A stretch of DNA of 64,000 nt from Candidula unifasciata (GCA_905116865.2 CAJHNH020002659.1:1-64000), one strand, 5' to 3'; counted from the stretch's first letter, positions 1 through 12,348 are shown. Numbers and translations: made by a program. The notes: generated by a model from the sequence alone, not told the origin.

Positions 1-166
1 ATTTACCCTTTTTACAAAATGCACACGAATCGGCAGGTTATTGCAGGCAGCACCAGGCACTGCAGGTTATTGCAGGCAGCACCAGGCACTGCAGGTTATT
101 GCAGGCAGCACCAGGCGTTGCAGGCTATTGCAGGCATTGCAGTCATTGCAAGATAATACCACTTCA

Positions 167-279
<113 letters not shown>

Positions 280-280
280 T

Positions 281-1179
281 GGCTGTACCGAATAGTGATT
301 TTCACTATTCAGCCGAATACGAATACGAATAGTACATCATCATCATCAGGTGCCTTGCCGAATGACGTGGGTGATTATGCCTCGCCAAAATCTGCGATCT
401 CCTGCAGCATGTATTAGTTCGTGTGCCGACACACCTCCAAGCCATGCAACAAGACTGTGAAGAATCTTCTCTCGTTGTCTTTCTCTATCCCTTCTCTCAC
501 AGATCTTTCTAGTGGTCACCACATGTTCCATTTTTCCTCTTCCCATAACATGGCGGAAAAATGATGTCTCCTTCTGATGTCTGTGATAAGTTGTCTTCGG
601 GCTCCCGTCTCTTTCAAAACCTCTTGGCTGCTATTTTTTTTTTTTTTATGTTAAAACTGAATGTAATTGGCAAGCAAGAATGCTTTTTCTAAGCTTCAAT
701 GACAAAGATATATTGCATAAGATGTTCCTCATTTTATAAAATGCAGTTATTGCCTGTCGCCTGTGCTCTTTTCGACAGAGGCGAAGATAGTTATAATTCA
801 AATTTTAACTTTTAAGTATCTTCATGCCTTCTTTAATAATGTAACAATTTATAGCCGACTTTTCTTGATTTTCGCCTCGGCACCCCTGGCATAAGCACCC
901 AGTTTGAGAATTTCTGCTGTAATGCCTCGGTCGAGTCAGCAGGCAAAGACCTCGCCAGCTGCTGTACCACGCAACCCCAGCTACGACAGACTTGGGTAAC
1001 AGCAACTATTGTGTTAATGAGAGAGTTACTTCAGTCCATCGCAGTGTATGCAGAAACGAGTGTAAATTAACCACAATTCATATTTGGCCCGATCGCAACT
1101 ATTCGGCCGAATAACGAATAGTTATTCGGTCCACTATTCGGCCCCGAAGCGAATACGAAGCGAATATCCAGTACAGCCC
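281..1179. mobile_element. hAT-like non-autonomous element with terminal inverted repeats
   Basis: The left end reads ggctgtaccgaatagtga and the right end ...gtacagccc, so the terminal GGCTGTAC is inverted. Both subterminal regions are rich in gaata/ttcgg motifs that are themselves inverted. Both flanks are AT microsatellite, so the insertion went into an (AT)n tract. An old LINE 3' end (338-545, minus) is nested inside. I see no transposase. Confidence 0.6.
338..545 (-). pseudogene. LINE (non-LTR retrotransposon) 3' end fragment
   Basis: On the minus strand this reads a basic C-terminal tail ending DRRFWRGIITHVIRQGT and then stop. That is the style of RTE/CR1-like ORF2 C-termini in molluscs. 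The next bases (tcatcatcatca on +) are a trinucleotide 3' tail. The fragment is short and truncated. Confidence 0.6.
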
Positions 1180-1186
1180 TAATATA

Positions 1187-1252
<66 letters not shown>

Positions 1253-1262
1253 TATATATTAC
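1180..1262. repeat. (AT)n microsatellite
   Basis: Alternating AT tract flanking the right end of the hAT-like element. Confidence 0.95.
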
Positions 1263-1414
1263 TTATATATTATTGAAGGAAACTGATTGAACTAACACAA
1301 TAATTACAAATCACACTGACATTTCAACATTTATTCAATTTTTTTAAACTCAGGACAAACATGACTATCAGTCGTCCCCGTGTCGGATGTACTTTTTCGT
1401 TTTTTGAAGCCCCA

Positions 1415-1545
1415 CCATAAATATGGCCTAAGGGCTTAAAGAGGTTTCTTGGACCTCTCCACGGGTAATCCTGATCCTCATGGTGGCACTTTGTGTCACC
1501 TGGTGTTTATCGCTTGTGTGATATCCTGGTGGGGTACAACTTATA
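1415..1545 (+). repeat. Interspersed repeat family G (ggcactttgtgtcacc core)
   Basis: This carries the block 'cacgggtaatcctgatcctcatggtggcactttgtgtcacctggtgtttatcgc' in degenerate form. The same block recurs at about 24,775-24,975, 30,515-30,600 (inverted), 41,415-41,480 and partly at 54,855-54,965. It is a dispersed short element. I see no coding capacity and cannot place its class. Confidence 0.6.
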
Positions 1546-1785
1546 TATATACACACATACGTAGGAAAAAAGTGACTACATTAAACAATATGGGTAAATG
1601 TTCTGATTAATGAAGCCTCAATAAGTCCTTGAAACTTGTGTTTTTAGGCCCTTCGGACATCTCTAGCACGTGTTCTGATTTTTTTTTTTTTTTTTTTACG
1701 TTAATCCTTCCGGTAATGTTAAATGTCTTATGTGTGTGATACTGTCTTCATTTTAATTAATATGAAGCCTCTTGTTCATCTCTAG

Positions 1786-1869
1786 ATGGGAAGATGGTAA
1801 AAGTTGGAGAATATCACGCTCTCACAGATTTTCTGAATTTAAGCAGCGGTGAGCCCATCGTATGGCGAG
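1786..1869 (+). CDS. GABBR2: GABA-B receptor subunit 2, exon: end of ligand-binding ectodomain
   Basis: This internal exon of 84 nt is bounded by a tctag acceptor and a gtaggc donor. It reads (x)GKMVKVGEYHALTDFLNL, then SSGEPIVWR. This aligns with the membrane-proximal end of the Venus-flytrap domain of GABBR2 (VKVGEYNAVADTLEI in the human protein, from family knowledge). It is the first exon of the gene I can see; the rest of the extracellular domain must lie upstream of the window. The exon leaves one base (phase 1), which joins correctly to the next exon at 2,935. On the family pattern, GB2 does not bind GABA itself but holds GB1 in the heterodimer and couples to Gi/o at the plasma membrane. 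Confidence 0.88.
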
Positions 1870-1927
1870 GTAGGCGTGTCTGTAATTGTTTTTTTTGAAA
1901 GTTTATTCACTTTTCTGTTCGTGCTTT

Positions 1928-1928
<1 letters not shown>

Positions 1929-2013
<85 letters not shown>
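1929..2013. repeat. (GT)n followed by (GA)n microsatellite
   Basis: A short GT run switches directly into about 70 bp of GA. It lies just downstream of the first GABBR2 donor. The rest of this intron (2,014-2,934) holds only a short GT run near 2,818 and nothing else I recognise. Confidence 0.97.
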
Positions 2014-2017
<4 letters not shown>

Positions 2018-2934
2018 GTGGGAAGCGAAAGGGACAAACAAAAAGGGAGACAAGAAAAGAAATGTGCTTACAACAATAAGTAGTTCTCTGCTGGAATACA
2101 AAAACTGTTAAGGTAAAGGAAAGACTAGAGTTCTTCTGGTGCAGGGATCAAGACATATTTTCATGACCCAGGCGATGAATATATGAACAGTGAGTTAAAC
2201 AACAATAAGGACAACATATAACTACACACAAATGCATAGGCAGCAGCACTTAGACAGATCACATGCGCGAACTACAATCATATTCTGAATCAAACAAATG
2301 GGATATAATCATCACGTTGAACATTTGTTTCTTTTCCTGAATGCTTACAAAACTAGCATGCTTCGCAGATAACATTAACAATCCACAATATACTCGAAAA
2401 GACCATGTGCTGATTACTCTAGCTAACACACATGTGAGTTCGCCTGCACTTCAAAGCAATCTACTTTCAACAGTCGCCACGATAGGAAATCTACAAATGG
2501 AAATCTACATCTAACAAAATCTTTCTACTGAACGTATCGCCAAAACACAAAGGCAGTAAGCCAGTTCTTCTGCTTCGACTCAGTCCGCTGTATCTACGTT
2601 GCACTGAGAATCCTGTTTAGTTTCTCAATCGATACTTGGGACTACATGTCTCTAATGCGAATGGTGAGACCAAAAGAGGAACTCTGGGCCTTATTTTGAC
2701 TTTTGACTTATTATGCACATCTGGAAAGTTCCGATCAATAAACCTGCCAGTCTGAGTCCGCCAAGTGCAGCCAAAAGAAACTTATTAACAATTTAACAGT
2801 CTATTCAACCAATATTATGTGTGTGTGTGTGTGTGCGTGTGTATTTATATGTCCACACACTAGTGTATCTACGTTATTTAATTCAGTCCGTGTTATTTAA
2901 TCACCCTGGATTATTCAATCTCTTTGTATCCAAG

Positions 2935-3085
2935 ATGGCAAGCCCCCAGTGGATAGAAGCATAAAAACAGACGAACTTCGTCACGTGTCCTTTCCAGTAT
3001 ACATTGGCTTTGTTGTCACGGCAGCATTGGGTATCACTATGGCTGTCTGTTTTTTGGCTCTCAATATACGGTTCAGAAACCACAG
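2935..3085 (+). CDS. GABBR2: GABA-B receptor subunit 2, exon: linker and TM1
   Basis: The exon starts after a ccaag acceptor and ends at a gtaaat donor. It begins GKPPVDRSIKTDELRHVSFP, equivalent to the GABBR2 linker that carries SEPPKDKT and LRKISLP. TM1 follows as YIGFVVTAALGITMAVCFLA, then the basic start of intracellular loop 1 (NIRFRNHR). A more downstream acceptor at 2,997 (tttccag) has a better pyrimidine tract and keeps the phase. It would delete the linker, so I chose 2,935 on homology. Lengths work out as 2 + 147 + 2 nt, and the exon ends in phase 2. Confidence 0.88.
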
Positions 3086-4260
3086 GTAAATTATAACTTG
3101 CCTGTTTGTGTGTGTCTGTTTTAGATATGTTTTTACCTGTCAACTGTAGCACAGAAAAGCAGAAAGAACTATTGCAGACTTGCGTTGAATATAAGCGTCT
3201 TCTTAAAGGAACGACAGAGATGGGAGGTAAATACATATAGTCTACTTTACTATTATTGGAGAAAGCGGATCTGGCAAAGAAGCTGAAGATGAAAGAAATG
3301 GAAAGAAAGAAGAGAAGGAAGGAAGGAAGATAGGGAATGAAGGAAGGAAGAAAGGAAGTGTACTAGAAGCAAAACAGAAGGGGGTATCTCTTGTGATGGG
3401 GGAAAAAAGAAGAGATTAAGTATAAAGGATAATATGGATATCTACTCCTTGATGTCCTTTACTCCGAACCTACAAGAGCTCTAAACAATGTCACGTGCCG
3501 AGGGAGAGCCAAAACCCAACCTCATGCTGCCCCAGTAACAAGGTAAAAAAAAAGAGAAAAAGATCAAGTATATCTCACCCTGACAAGAAATATTCTGTGT
3601 AAAATCTAGATCAGCCAAGCAACAAATAAACTATACTAGGCACACTAACTACAAGCTGAACTGAAAACAACTGGAACTATGATTACTACATTAAACATCT
3701 GTTTATTTTACTCGACATAACATCAGCGTGGTCCACAAATATCGACATTAATAACAACAACGCGCTCGACCAGGGTCTGAAACATGAATAATCTCCAGCT
3801 AAAAAGGAAATATGATAATGACACCATACGCTCAGCGAGATTACCTCAATCATTGGAAAAAACCGAAACATATTTAACGTGTGCATTAAGCTTCAATATG
3901 CCAACAAATCACTTATAGCGACCTGCCATCAAACTATCTCCTAGCAAGAATACAAAATTGAAATCGATTCTAAAACCATCTAACCAACTGAACGTACCGT
4001 GATCGACGAGCCAATCTAGCGTCGCTCAGCCAGTCCGATCTGACACACCTGTGCTTTGAAGACCAAACAGTCAACAACAGCAGACAGGGCGATAGACCGT
4101 AGCAAGCCGGAGCGGCTGCCAAATTATGAGGCCAAAAATTGAGTCAGTTCCTTTTAAACCCCCTGTGGTCCAGAATTTTACCGCGTTACCACCCCAACCT
4201 AATAGCTTTTCCTGTTCATTTTTAAACAAGATTAAATAAAATCGTTGATCTGTAGTCTTC
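3086..4260. other. Intronic sequence, nothing recognised
   Basis: This stretch has purine-rich patches (gaaggaagg around 3,300) and no open frame with coding character. I see no RNA gene or transposon ends in it. Confidence 0.6.
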
Positions 4261-4261
4261 G

Positions 4262-4669
<408 letters not shown>

Positions 4670-5221
4670 GAAGGAGAATGAAGACGTCTGATAAAGATGA
4701 AGAAGTATGAAGACAGGAGTAAAGACAGAATAAGAAGGTTGAGGGCAATGATGGAAACAGGTTGAAAGGTATTATTTTGCGACTATTGTGTCAATATTTA
4801 CTCTGTTTTCAAAAGAGCTCAAACTACTGGATCGAGACAGAGAATTATTACAGGAAATATCAGTCTCAGCAGGGATTGATTCGATCATCCGTAGAAATAA
4901 GACGACGTCACACTGTGACAACCAAAGCATGGAAATGATGTCCTTATTAAACATCGTTGTATTTTTTCAGAATAGAGCCAGATGATTTTGTTGCAACAAC
5001 ATTGATGAATAATGTACTACATTCTCTTGCGAAGATAAATGAAAAATTAATTTGTACGATTGTGCAATGCATTCTTTGGTTGACTGGTAAGAAGTCGGGC
5101 TTTTTGATGACAGGAAAAATCAGCGGCAGAACAAAAGAGCGAGAGGAATAGAATAAGGAGAAAATGATGTTAGACGACCCAGGACAGTCTCTTCCGTTTG
5201 CTAGGGAACCATAGAAAAATT

Positions 5222-5580
5222 AGGGGAGGCATGGTGTCCCCCTCGAGTGCTGGAGGTTCCGGGTTCAATCGCCGCTAAGGGCTTAGGATTTTCAAGTGTA
5301 CTTGGAACTTCTAGTAATTCCCCCTGGTCTCTGGGTAATGAGATCGGAAGCCCGTCTAAAAAATCTTTGGCAGTTGGAAATCGAAAAGCGTAGCCTACCG
5401 GCGCTGCCAGGGCAAAATTTGGAGTTAAAAATTACTCAACGTATTTCGGGATCCTCGCCGGTGTTACAAAGCCTGTGCACTGGGCTGAGCTTCTTCGGAC
5501 TCAGGCTTGAGTTAGAATAAGAACGGAGCACTTATAGTCTACTACCCGTGTTTCATGATGTTGATCCGTTGGTTCCAACC
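5222..5580 (+). mobile_element. tRNA-derived SINE, family A
   Basis: The tRNA-like head has A-box-like and B-box-like blocks (tggtgtccccctcgagtg; ggttccgggttcaatc). It is followed by a body containing 'cttctagtaattccccctggtctctgggtaatgagatcg' and an end 'atgatgttgatccgttg'. Two further copies with the same order of blocks lie at 35,509 and 50,510, which defines the family. Confidence 0.75.
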
Positions 5581-5799
5581 TCACACCTCATGGAACATTT
5601 TTTACAGTGTTGTTATATTATAACATTTTTGCGTGGGTTTAGGAACGCAGTATTAGGAGTGTGGAAAAGGGTGGGGTGGGGTGTGGGTGGGGGTGGGGGG
5701 TCGAAAGAGAATAGACTCAAAGCCCCCTAATAAACACGTCGTAAACGTTGACTTATTTGAGATTTTCTTAAATAGGATGTGCTTGGCCGAAGAGCGCAA

Positions 5800-6275
5800 A
5801 TATCACACAGGCTGGCTGGAAACCGCAACATAATGTGCCACAAAATCACACAGGCTGGCTGGAAACCACAACATAATGTGCCACAAAATTACACAGGCTG
5901 GCTGGAAACCACAACATAATGTGCCACAAAATCACACAGGCTGGCTGGAAACCGCAACAAAATGTGCCACAAAATCACACAGGCTGGCGGGAAACCACAA
6001 CATAATGTGCCACAAAATCATACAGGCTGATTGGAAACCACAACATAATGTGCCACAAAATCACACAGGCTGGCTGGAAACAGCAACAAAATGTGCCACA
6101 AAATCACACAGGCTGGCGGGAAACCACAACATAATGTGCCACAAAATCATACAGGCTGATTGGAAACCACAACATAATGTGCCACAAAATCACACAGGCT
6201 GGCTGGAAACCACAACATATTGTGTCACACAATCACACAGGCTGGCTGAAAACCACAACATAACGTGTCAACATA
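5800..6275. repeat. 43-44-bp minisatellite, about 11 copies
   Basis: The unit is 'acacaggctggctggaaaccacaacataatgtgccacaaaatc'. Variants (cggg or tgat for ctgg) alternate in a pattern suggesting blocks of three units were duplicated together. It gives an accidental 167-codon frame, which I do not regard as a gene. Confidence 0.95.
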
Positions 6276-6279
6276 TTTT

Positions 6280-7003
6280 TAAGGGTGCCCGCAGAAGAAG
6301 AAGTATATTATGTCACAATAAAAACAATAATTATAATTGTCATAATAATTATCATCATCATAGATTTAGTGAGTTATAGAAGTACGTAACAGAAAATACA
6401 TTGATAAAATACATGCTGCAGACACACGAGGTTATACTCAGTACATCAAAATTATAACTGTCTTTACACCCTAAAACAAACAAAATTTGTTTTGTTCCTT
6501 CAGCCAAATAATAGCGATTAATATCGTAAACGCCGAGTTCAGAACAGCATTTGGCCTGCGAACTTTTAATTTTGTAATTGACTTTTTTGCTCCTCCAAGC
6601 TGCCGTCTTGAACGGCAGATAATTTGTCAGATTCATCGGCTTGCATTGTTTCCCCGTTCTGTGCGATTCCTTTCAGCACAAGGTAACGACGCCATTTCTA
6701 GACAAGGCCATTGTAGGCTTGCCGGAGAGATCGTGTTTGTGCCTCTGCTAATTCTACTAATGCAGGGTTTGTCTGTCCCTTGTCTTTTCTACTTTGTAAA
6801 AAAAAAAAAAAAACGACCACTTGGGACAACCCATTTCGAGGTAATCTAATTGCTTGGCCGCAATGTCTGGCGCCCTTCACTGCGTATGTGTGTGTATGTG
6901 TGTCTAAACCTGTGTGTGGGATGGTCAATTGTCTAGCTTGGCATTAGATTGTATCTGACAATCTTTCTTTTAACTGTATTGTATGTTTATCTCTACTTCC
7001 TAG
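6280..7003. other. Intronic sequence, nothing recognised
   Basis: AT-rich sequence with short poly-A and GT runs. The last bases are the pyrimidine tract of the exon at 7,004. Confidence 0.55.
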
Positions 7004-7136
7004 ATACATCAAAATGTCAAGTCCAAACATGAACAACCTGATAATAGTCGGATGCATCCTGTGCTACATGTCCATCCTCTTGCTGGGTACAGACCCTGAC
7101 CACAACGACAGACTTCTTTTTAGCTATTGGTGCACG
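7004..7136 (+). CDS. GABBR2: GABA-B receptor subunit 2, exon: ICL1, TM2, ECL1
   Basis: This exon lies between a ttcctag acceptor and a consensus gtaagt donor. It reads YIKMSSPNMNNLIIVGCILC, then YMSILLLG, then a charged loop ending SYWCT. The KMSSPxMNNLI block is the signature of subunit 2; subunit 1 has a different sequence at this position. The cysteine three bases before the donor is in the position of the conserved TM3-end cysteine that bonds to ECL2, whose partner is present in the exon at 17,988. Phase 2 in, phase 0 out. Confidence 0.95.
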
Positions 7137-7919
7137 GTAAGTTTCTTACTGCTATTGTGACCATAAGATCGTGAGCTGAAAGCGGGACATCCCAGGCAAG
7201 TCACCCCCCCCCCCCCCTTTTCCCTCCTCCCCGTTTTCGTAGGTCACCGGGATAAAAGGTTTAATTACTTACTCGACAATGATATTAAAACCCTAACCAT
7301 TGCAGCCAAGATATAAACGAAACAATATGCTCTTTAACTGCAGTAAAAAAAAAACATGCTATCGGGAATTTTCGGATCATAAATTTTATTCATTGTGACA
7401 TTAGGAGTATCTAAATTATAAAATATAATAAGGGCTACAGATATTGTTCTGTTTTCGAGTTTGTTCCTGGATTTTTATGAAAACGGGCCCATTGGAGCTT
7501 CCTTCGAGTACCGACGGAACGATCAGGACACACTGTCACATACCGCTCGTGTCGCGTGCCTGATTTAAGGATTACTCCTTAAGAACCAACAGCACTCTGA
7601 AATAATTATGTTGAGGCGTTGGCTCGTATTGGTTTAAGGGGGATCGCGTGGCCAATATACGCCCAACTTATTTCAGGAGTAGGGCATCCAGCCGAAACGT
7701 CGATTTGTCATATTTTGTGCACGTCAAGAACATCTACATAGTGGTGAACGTGCGTTGGTTGAAAGTCACTGCTTCATTGAGAGTGGGTCAAAAGACAAAT
7801 GAACAAAAATCCAAAATGACTGATCTGGGACTGGTATTATGACAGTCCGTATTCTGTTGAGTGATGGAATATAATGAGGCTACTCTTCTTTTTGAGAGCT
7901 ATTGACTTTTGGCTACTGT

Positions 7920-8110
7920 TAATATTGATGAACAACGTAGCATGGTGTTTTTTTTTATGTGAACTCGTGATATTGGTGAACAGCGGTAGCATGGTGTTTT
8001 TATGTGAACTCTTGATATTGGTGAACAACGGTAGCATGGTGTTTTTATGTCAACTCTTGATCTTGGTGAACAACGGTAGCATGGTGTTTTTAAGGTAACT
8101 CTTGATATTG
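7920..8110. repeat. About 45-bp minisatellite, four copies
   Basis: The unit is 'ttggtgaacaacggtagcatggtgtttttatgtcaactcttgat'; the outer copies are degenerate. Confidence 0.9.
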
Positions 8111-8939
8111 GTGAGCGATGTGTGATGATGTTTTGATGTCAATTTGCTGATCAAACAGCCTCAAGTACTGAAGCTAAATGAGCACATTAGCTGGAAAGTC
8201 AAAAGATATTGGGCTCAAAACAGCATCGTCTCGGATTTTTTTTTTCTATCCAAAATTAACATAGGTTTTCACAGGTACTTGATAAAGTCCTATGAAGTAA
8301 GGGCTGTCACGGTGATGCTACAAAATCAGCCCCCCCCCCTCCCCGAGTGCTGATTAGTCTATAAAATATGTCGTATCATTATCTGCCTAATTTGCCTGTA
8401 GGCATGGAAAACGGTCCTTTACTTTACTTGACAATAGACATTAGAAAATTCAATATGATAGTCTTGGATCAGGTATTACGTTAGTCCCCCGCATTACAAA
8501 TAATTGAAATATAATTTTTGCTTATACGAGGTAAATAAATATACGACGATCCTTGCTGGATTGCCTTTTAAGAATTATACGGCACAAAATTCAAATGAAA
8601 CCAATCGTCCTTTAACAAAAAATACGTGTTTCTTCTTCTTCTTCTTCTTCTTCTTCTTTTTTTTTAAATTCCTAATAAGATTACAAACGTTGCACTGAAA
8701 GTATGGCTGCGAGCTATAAAAGTGAATGTACCGGATCGTTTCCAAGTTCATGACAAGTTGTAAAAATGTAACTGATGTGGTTAGGGTTGGGGTCATTCAC
8801 GTAGGTACTGTTAAATTTGTGTGGTTACCTAACTAAAATTACATAAGTGAAATAAATAACAAAGAAAAGGTCTGTTCCAACACAGCTGGGTAGTCTAAAT
8901 ATTATTTATATATAAAACATGGAGTAAAACCACATCCAG

Positions 8940-9290
8940 TACGACAGGCTTAGGGCTGCTATTGTGACAGTCCGTGTTCTCTTGAGTGGCGGAATATAAT
9001 AAGTATATTCCTGTTCTTAAAAGCCACTGAAACATATTGGCTAGACTCTCGACTGCTGAAGCGAAAGTCTTGGGTTTAAATCAGCAGCGACTGAGGTATT
9101 TTTTTTTTTTTTTTGTTCTTAATAAAAATGGGTACGATCTAATGTCTCTGCGTAGTAAAGGTTGCTGGAATGCTGACCCCCATCACCCACTGACTGCCGT
9201 GTGGTCTATAAAATATTAGTCTAGCATCACACGCGGATGCTGCATTGTCGTAGAACGGGTCCCTTTTGCTTTGCTGACTTTCATTTATTC
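8940..9290 (+). mobile_element. Degenerate tRNA-derived SINE, family C
   Basis: A head with 'gactctcgactgctgaagcgaaagtcttgggtttaaatc' is followed by a tail 'ctgaccccatcacccactgactgccgtgtggtctataaaatatt'. The same tail closes the better-preserved copy at 52,597 and a fragment near 8,330-8,420. Confidence 0.55.
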
Positions 9291-9359
9291 CTCTCCTCTT
9301 GCTTCTCAGGTAAATATTCACACAGCAATGCTGGCGTATAGGTAAAGACAAAATAGTAG

Positions 9360-9830
9360 TATTCGCAGCAGCAGCAACAGTAGCAGTAGTAGTAGCAGCA
9401 GCTGGTCAGCAGTAGTATTAGCAACAGCAGAAGCAGCAGAAGCAGCAGCAGAAGTAGAAGCACTAGTAGCAGTAATGTTAGCAGTGGTAGTGACAGTGGT
9501 AGTAGCATTAGTAAATCATAGTAGCAATAGTAGTAGTGGTGGTGGTGGTGGTGGTGGTAGTGGTGGTGGTGGTGGTGGTAGTGGTGGTGGTGGTGGTGGT
9601 GGTAGTGGTGGTGGTAGTGGTGGTGGTAGTGGTGGTGGTGGTGGTGGTGGTGGTGGTAGTGGTGGTGGTGGTGGTGGTAGTGGTGGTGGTGGTGGTGGTG
9701 GTGGTGGTGGTGGTAGTGGTGGTGGTGGTGGTGGTAGTGGTGGTGGTAGTGGTGGTTAGTAGTAGTAGAGTTTTTGTTGTAATAGTAGTAGTAGCAGCAG
9801 TAGCAGCAGCATTAGTAGTAGTAGAAAAAG
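9360..9830. repeat. AGC/AGT and (GGT)n trinucleotide array
   Basis: Trinucleotide repeats: agc/agt-rich edges surround about 220 bp of ggt with periodic agt. It produces poly-Gly, poly-Val and poly-Thr frames that are not genes. Confidence 0.97.
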
Positions 9831-10538
9831 AAGTAGTAGTAGTGATGTTAATAATAACAGTAATAGTTATCGATATATATATAAAAATCAATGTTTGTGT
9901 GTTTGTTTGCCCCTTATAGACTCGGAAACTACTGAACCGATTTAGCTAAAATTTTCAGGATATGTTTGTTTTGATACCGGATGTTGAACCATCATGGTTT
10001 AAAATTCAACCTGTCACTGTTAGAGATAGGTGACCACAATTTAAGCCATAATATTCGAAACTAATATTTATAATTTTAGTGATTTCTAACTATAGCCACA
10101 TTAGTAATTGCGCATGCGCCGTAGTCAGAACACAAGGCTTCCACCATTCACCAGCGAGTTACGTGCAGCCAACGCCTTCTCTAATACATAGAGTAGGTCG
10201 TGGTACAGCAAACAAGACTATCTCTATATTTGCTACAATAACCATATTAAACACGATTTATATGTTCTGTTTTTTTTAAACAACCTTAGATGGGGGGTGG
10301 GGGGTTGGGCATCAAGGACTATCTCGACGTCGGCGCAGACATTGACTGCGACATTAACTTCATTAACCGTGATAGACACGTGCGATTTCTATTGTTGTGC
10401 CGTTTCATTAATATATCTGGAGTATCTGTCTATGAGAAAACAATTGCCTGCGGTTTTGAGTTGTGTTATAATCGGGGACACAGTAGTAGGGACACACATC
10501 TCTAATAGTTAAGTTCTCTTTTCGTTGATCCAATTAAG

Positions 10539-10690
10539 TGGCTGCTTGGTCGAATGGTTAGAACACTGGGTTCCTGTGCGGGAGACAAGGGTTCGAATCC
10601 GCAGTAGTTAATTTTTTTTCCCCGGACTAAAATAATATCCTCATCTGCTCTGTCGTGGTGACAGCACTAGCCATGCTGCCTTATTACTTT
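10539..10690 (+). mobile_element. tRNA-derived SINE, family B
   Basis: The head 'gtggctgcttggtcgaatggttagaac' (A-box-like) and 'gggttcgaatccgcag' (B-box) is followed by a body with 'gacagcactagccatgc'. An inverted relative lies at 18,655-18,832. Confidence 0.7.
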
Positions 10691-10984
10691 AAAAAAAAAA
10701 AAAAGACAGGTAAATGGGTAAACCATTTGATAATTAAATTTGACCATTTCGCATACTTATGATTGCATTTTTAAACTTTCCGATTGCATGGTTACGCTGA
10801 AATTTCATAGATTTCCATTTATTTTCATTTAGATTTAGTTATTTCATCTGCGTTGGAATTTTAAGCTGTGCTGTTTACCATGGCGTTCATTTCCTAATTA
10901 TGGTGTTTTTTTCCTGTGTTCATTTGCTTTTCAAGTGTGTTTTTTTTTTCTCCCAACTACTTCAATGAGGGAAAGAGTTGTCGG

Positions 10985-11565
10985 TGAATTTAGGGGGGGG
11001 GGGGGGGGGGACAAACTATTAACTGAGAGAGCTTTAAGTCACAGTAACTGCTTTACCCACTTAAAGTAGCAGCAGCAGTAATAGTTGTGGTTGGGCTATT
11101 ACACCATAGTGCTCTCATGTGAAGACCGCCGGTAAGGTTATGGCGTTCTTCTGTCGGGAAGTGAAATTATACATCCTAACCTGACCAGTCTGTGTCGACA
11201 GCACTAGCCATGCGGAACCAAATCTTCTGGCTCACGACTCTCTGTCTACTCCGAGGGTAACACAGATAGCAGTGAATTTAGGGGAGGGGGGCAAACTATT
11301 AACTGAGAGAGCTTTAAGTCACAGTAACTGCTTTACCCACTTAAAGTAGCAGCAGCAGTAATAGTTGTGGTTGAGCTGTTACACCATAGTGCTCTCATGT
11401 GAAGACCGCCGGTAAGGTTTTGGCGTTCTTCTGTCGGGCATTGAAATTATACATCCTAACCTGACTAGTCTGTGGCGACAGCACTAGCCATGCGGAACTA
11501 AATCTTCTGGCTCACGACTCTCTGTCTACTCCGATGGTAACACAGATAGCAGTTACATTATTTTA
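10985..11565. repeat. Direct duplication of a 288-bp segment
   Basis: The segment from tgaattta at 10,985 repeats from 11,273. The two copies are near-identical, including 'gaccgccggtaaggtt' and 'tctgtctactccga'. The G-run after tgaattta is long in copy 1 and short in copy 2. Confidence 0.92.
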
Positions 11566-12240
11566 GCTACTGTGGTGGTGGTCGTGGTAGTAGTTGTACT
11601 AGTACTTGAAGGATGATGTGGTAAATATTACACTAGCCCCATTCACTACCTATTTCAATTCCTGCTCCCCATTTTAGTACTGATGGACAGGGATGTTAAT
11701 GTTAGTTACAGCAACAACAAAAAATATCGCCTGGTAGTGACTTTCAAATCCCTCGAAGAGGGAGAGAGCAGTAGTCGGTGGAAGAGGGGAGGGGAGGGGG
11801 TAATGACTTAAATTTGAGAGAACTTAAAGAGCTTTACACGTGATATTTAAGTTCTCATTACCTAATTTGTTTATATTTTACTAACGCTACCTCCGCTTTT
11901 CTATTTGTTACGACTTACTTTGTTATTCACAAGTACAGTTGTAGCTTTACTTCCGTCCCTATAAAAATACAAACAGCTTTAGCATGTGATAACCAAATAA
12001 CCATTTTTGTTACTGTGCTAATAACACAACGACCACTAATATAAAGACACAATTATAAGGTGCGTGTTCTAAAGTTGGAAAACCAGACTATCTCTATATC
12101 TGAGCAGACAATGATTGTATTAGACACGTGCGATTTCTATTTTCTTTCATTTCCATTTAGCCAAACTATGCCACAGCAACTCGTGGCCGGGTACAGCTAG
12201 TTATTATTATAAAAATCAGTTTGTTCTTTCCTCTGCTCAG

Positions 12241-12348
12241 GCCAGATCATGGACTCTGGCACTAGGATTCACTTTAGCTTTTGGTGCTATGTTTGGCAAG
12301 ACATGGCGTGTTCATGCAATCTTTACCAACATCAAGCTAAACAAGAAG
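12241..12348 (+). CDS. GABBR2: GABA-B receptor subunit 2, exon: TM3 and ICL2
   Basis: This 36-codon exon lies between ctctgctcag and gtaagt. It reads [20 protein letters not shown] and then [16 protein letters not shown]. The [16 protein letters not shown] stretch is nearly invariant in GABA-B receptors and forms the cytoplasmic end of TM3 and intracellular loop 2, where the G protein contacts the receptor. Both ends are phase 0. A transposon-like sequence ends only about 40 bp before the acceptor (see 9,871-12,201), and a 44-bp minisatellite begins a few bases after the donor. Confidence 0.96.

Larger units (their letters stand above)
9871..12201 (+). mobile_element. Helentron-like non-autonomous element (tentative)
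   Basis: The left end 'atatatataaaaatcaatgtttgtgtgtttg', then 'cttatagactcggaaactactgaaccgattt', and the right end 'gtggccgggtacagctag' followed by ttatt are typical of Helentron/HINE-type elements in invertebrates (family knowledge). Inside are repeated blocks with 'agactatctctatat...' and 'agacacgtgcgatttctat', a 288-bp direct duplication, and a nested SINE at 10,539. The right end lies about 40 bp before the TM3 exon. Confidence 0.45.

Noticed and set aside
2998..3085. Shorter version of the TM1 exon using the tttccag acceptor
   Set aside because: Phase would also fit, but it removes the linker encoded at 2,935-2,997, which clearly matches the GABBR2 family.
5876..6379. 167-codon frame
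   Set aside because: It is a translation of the 43-44-bp minisatellite (unit blocks divisible by three after every third unit).
9475..9919. Poly-Gly, poly-Val and poly-Thr frames
   Set aside because: Trinucleotide microsatellite only.
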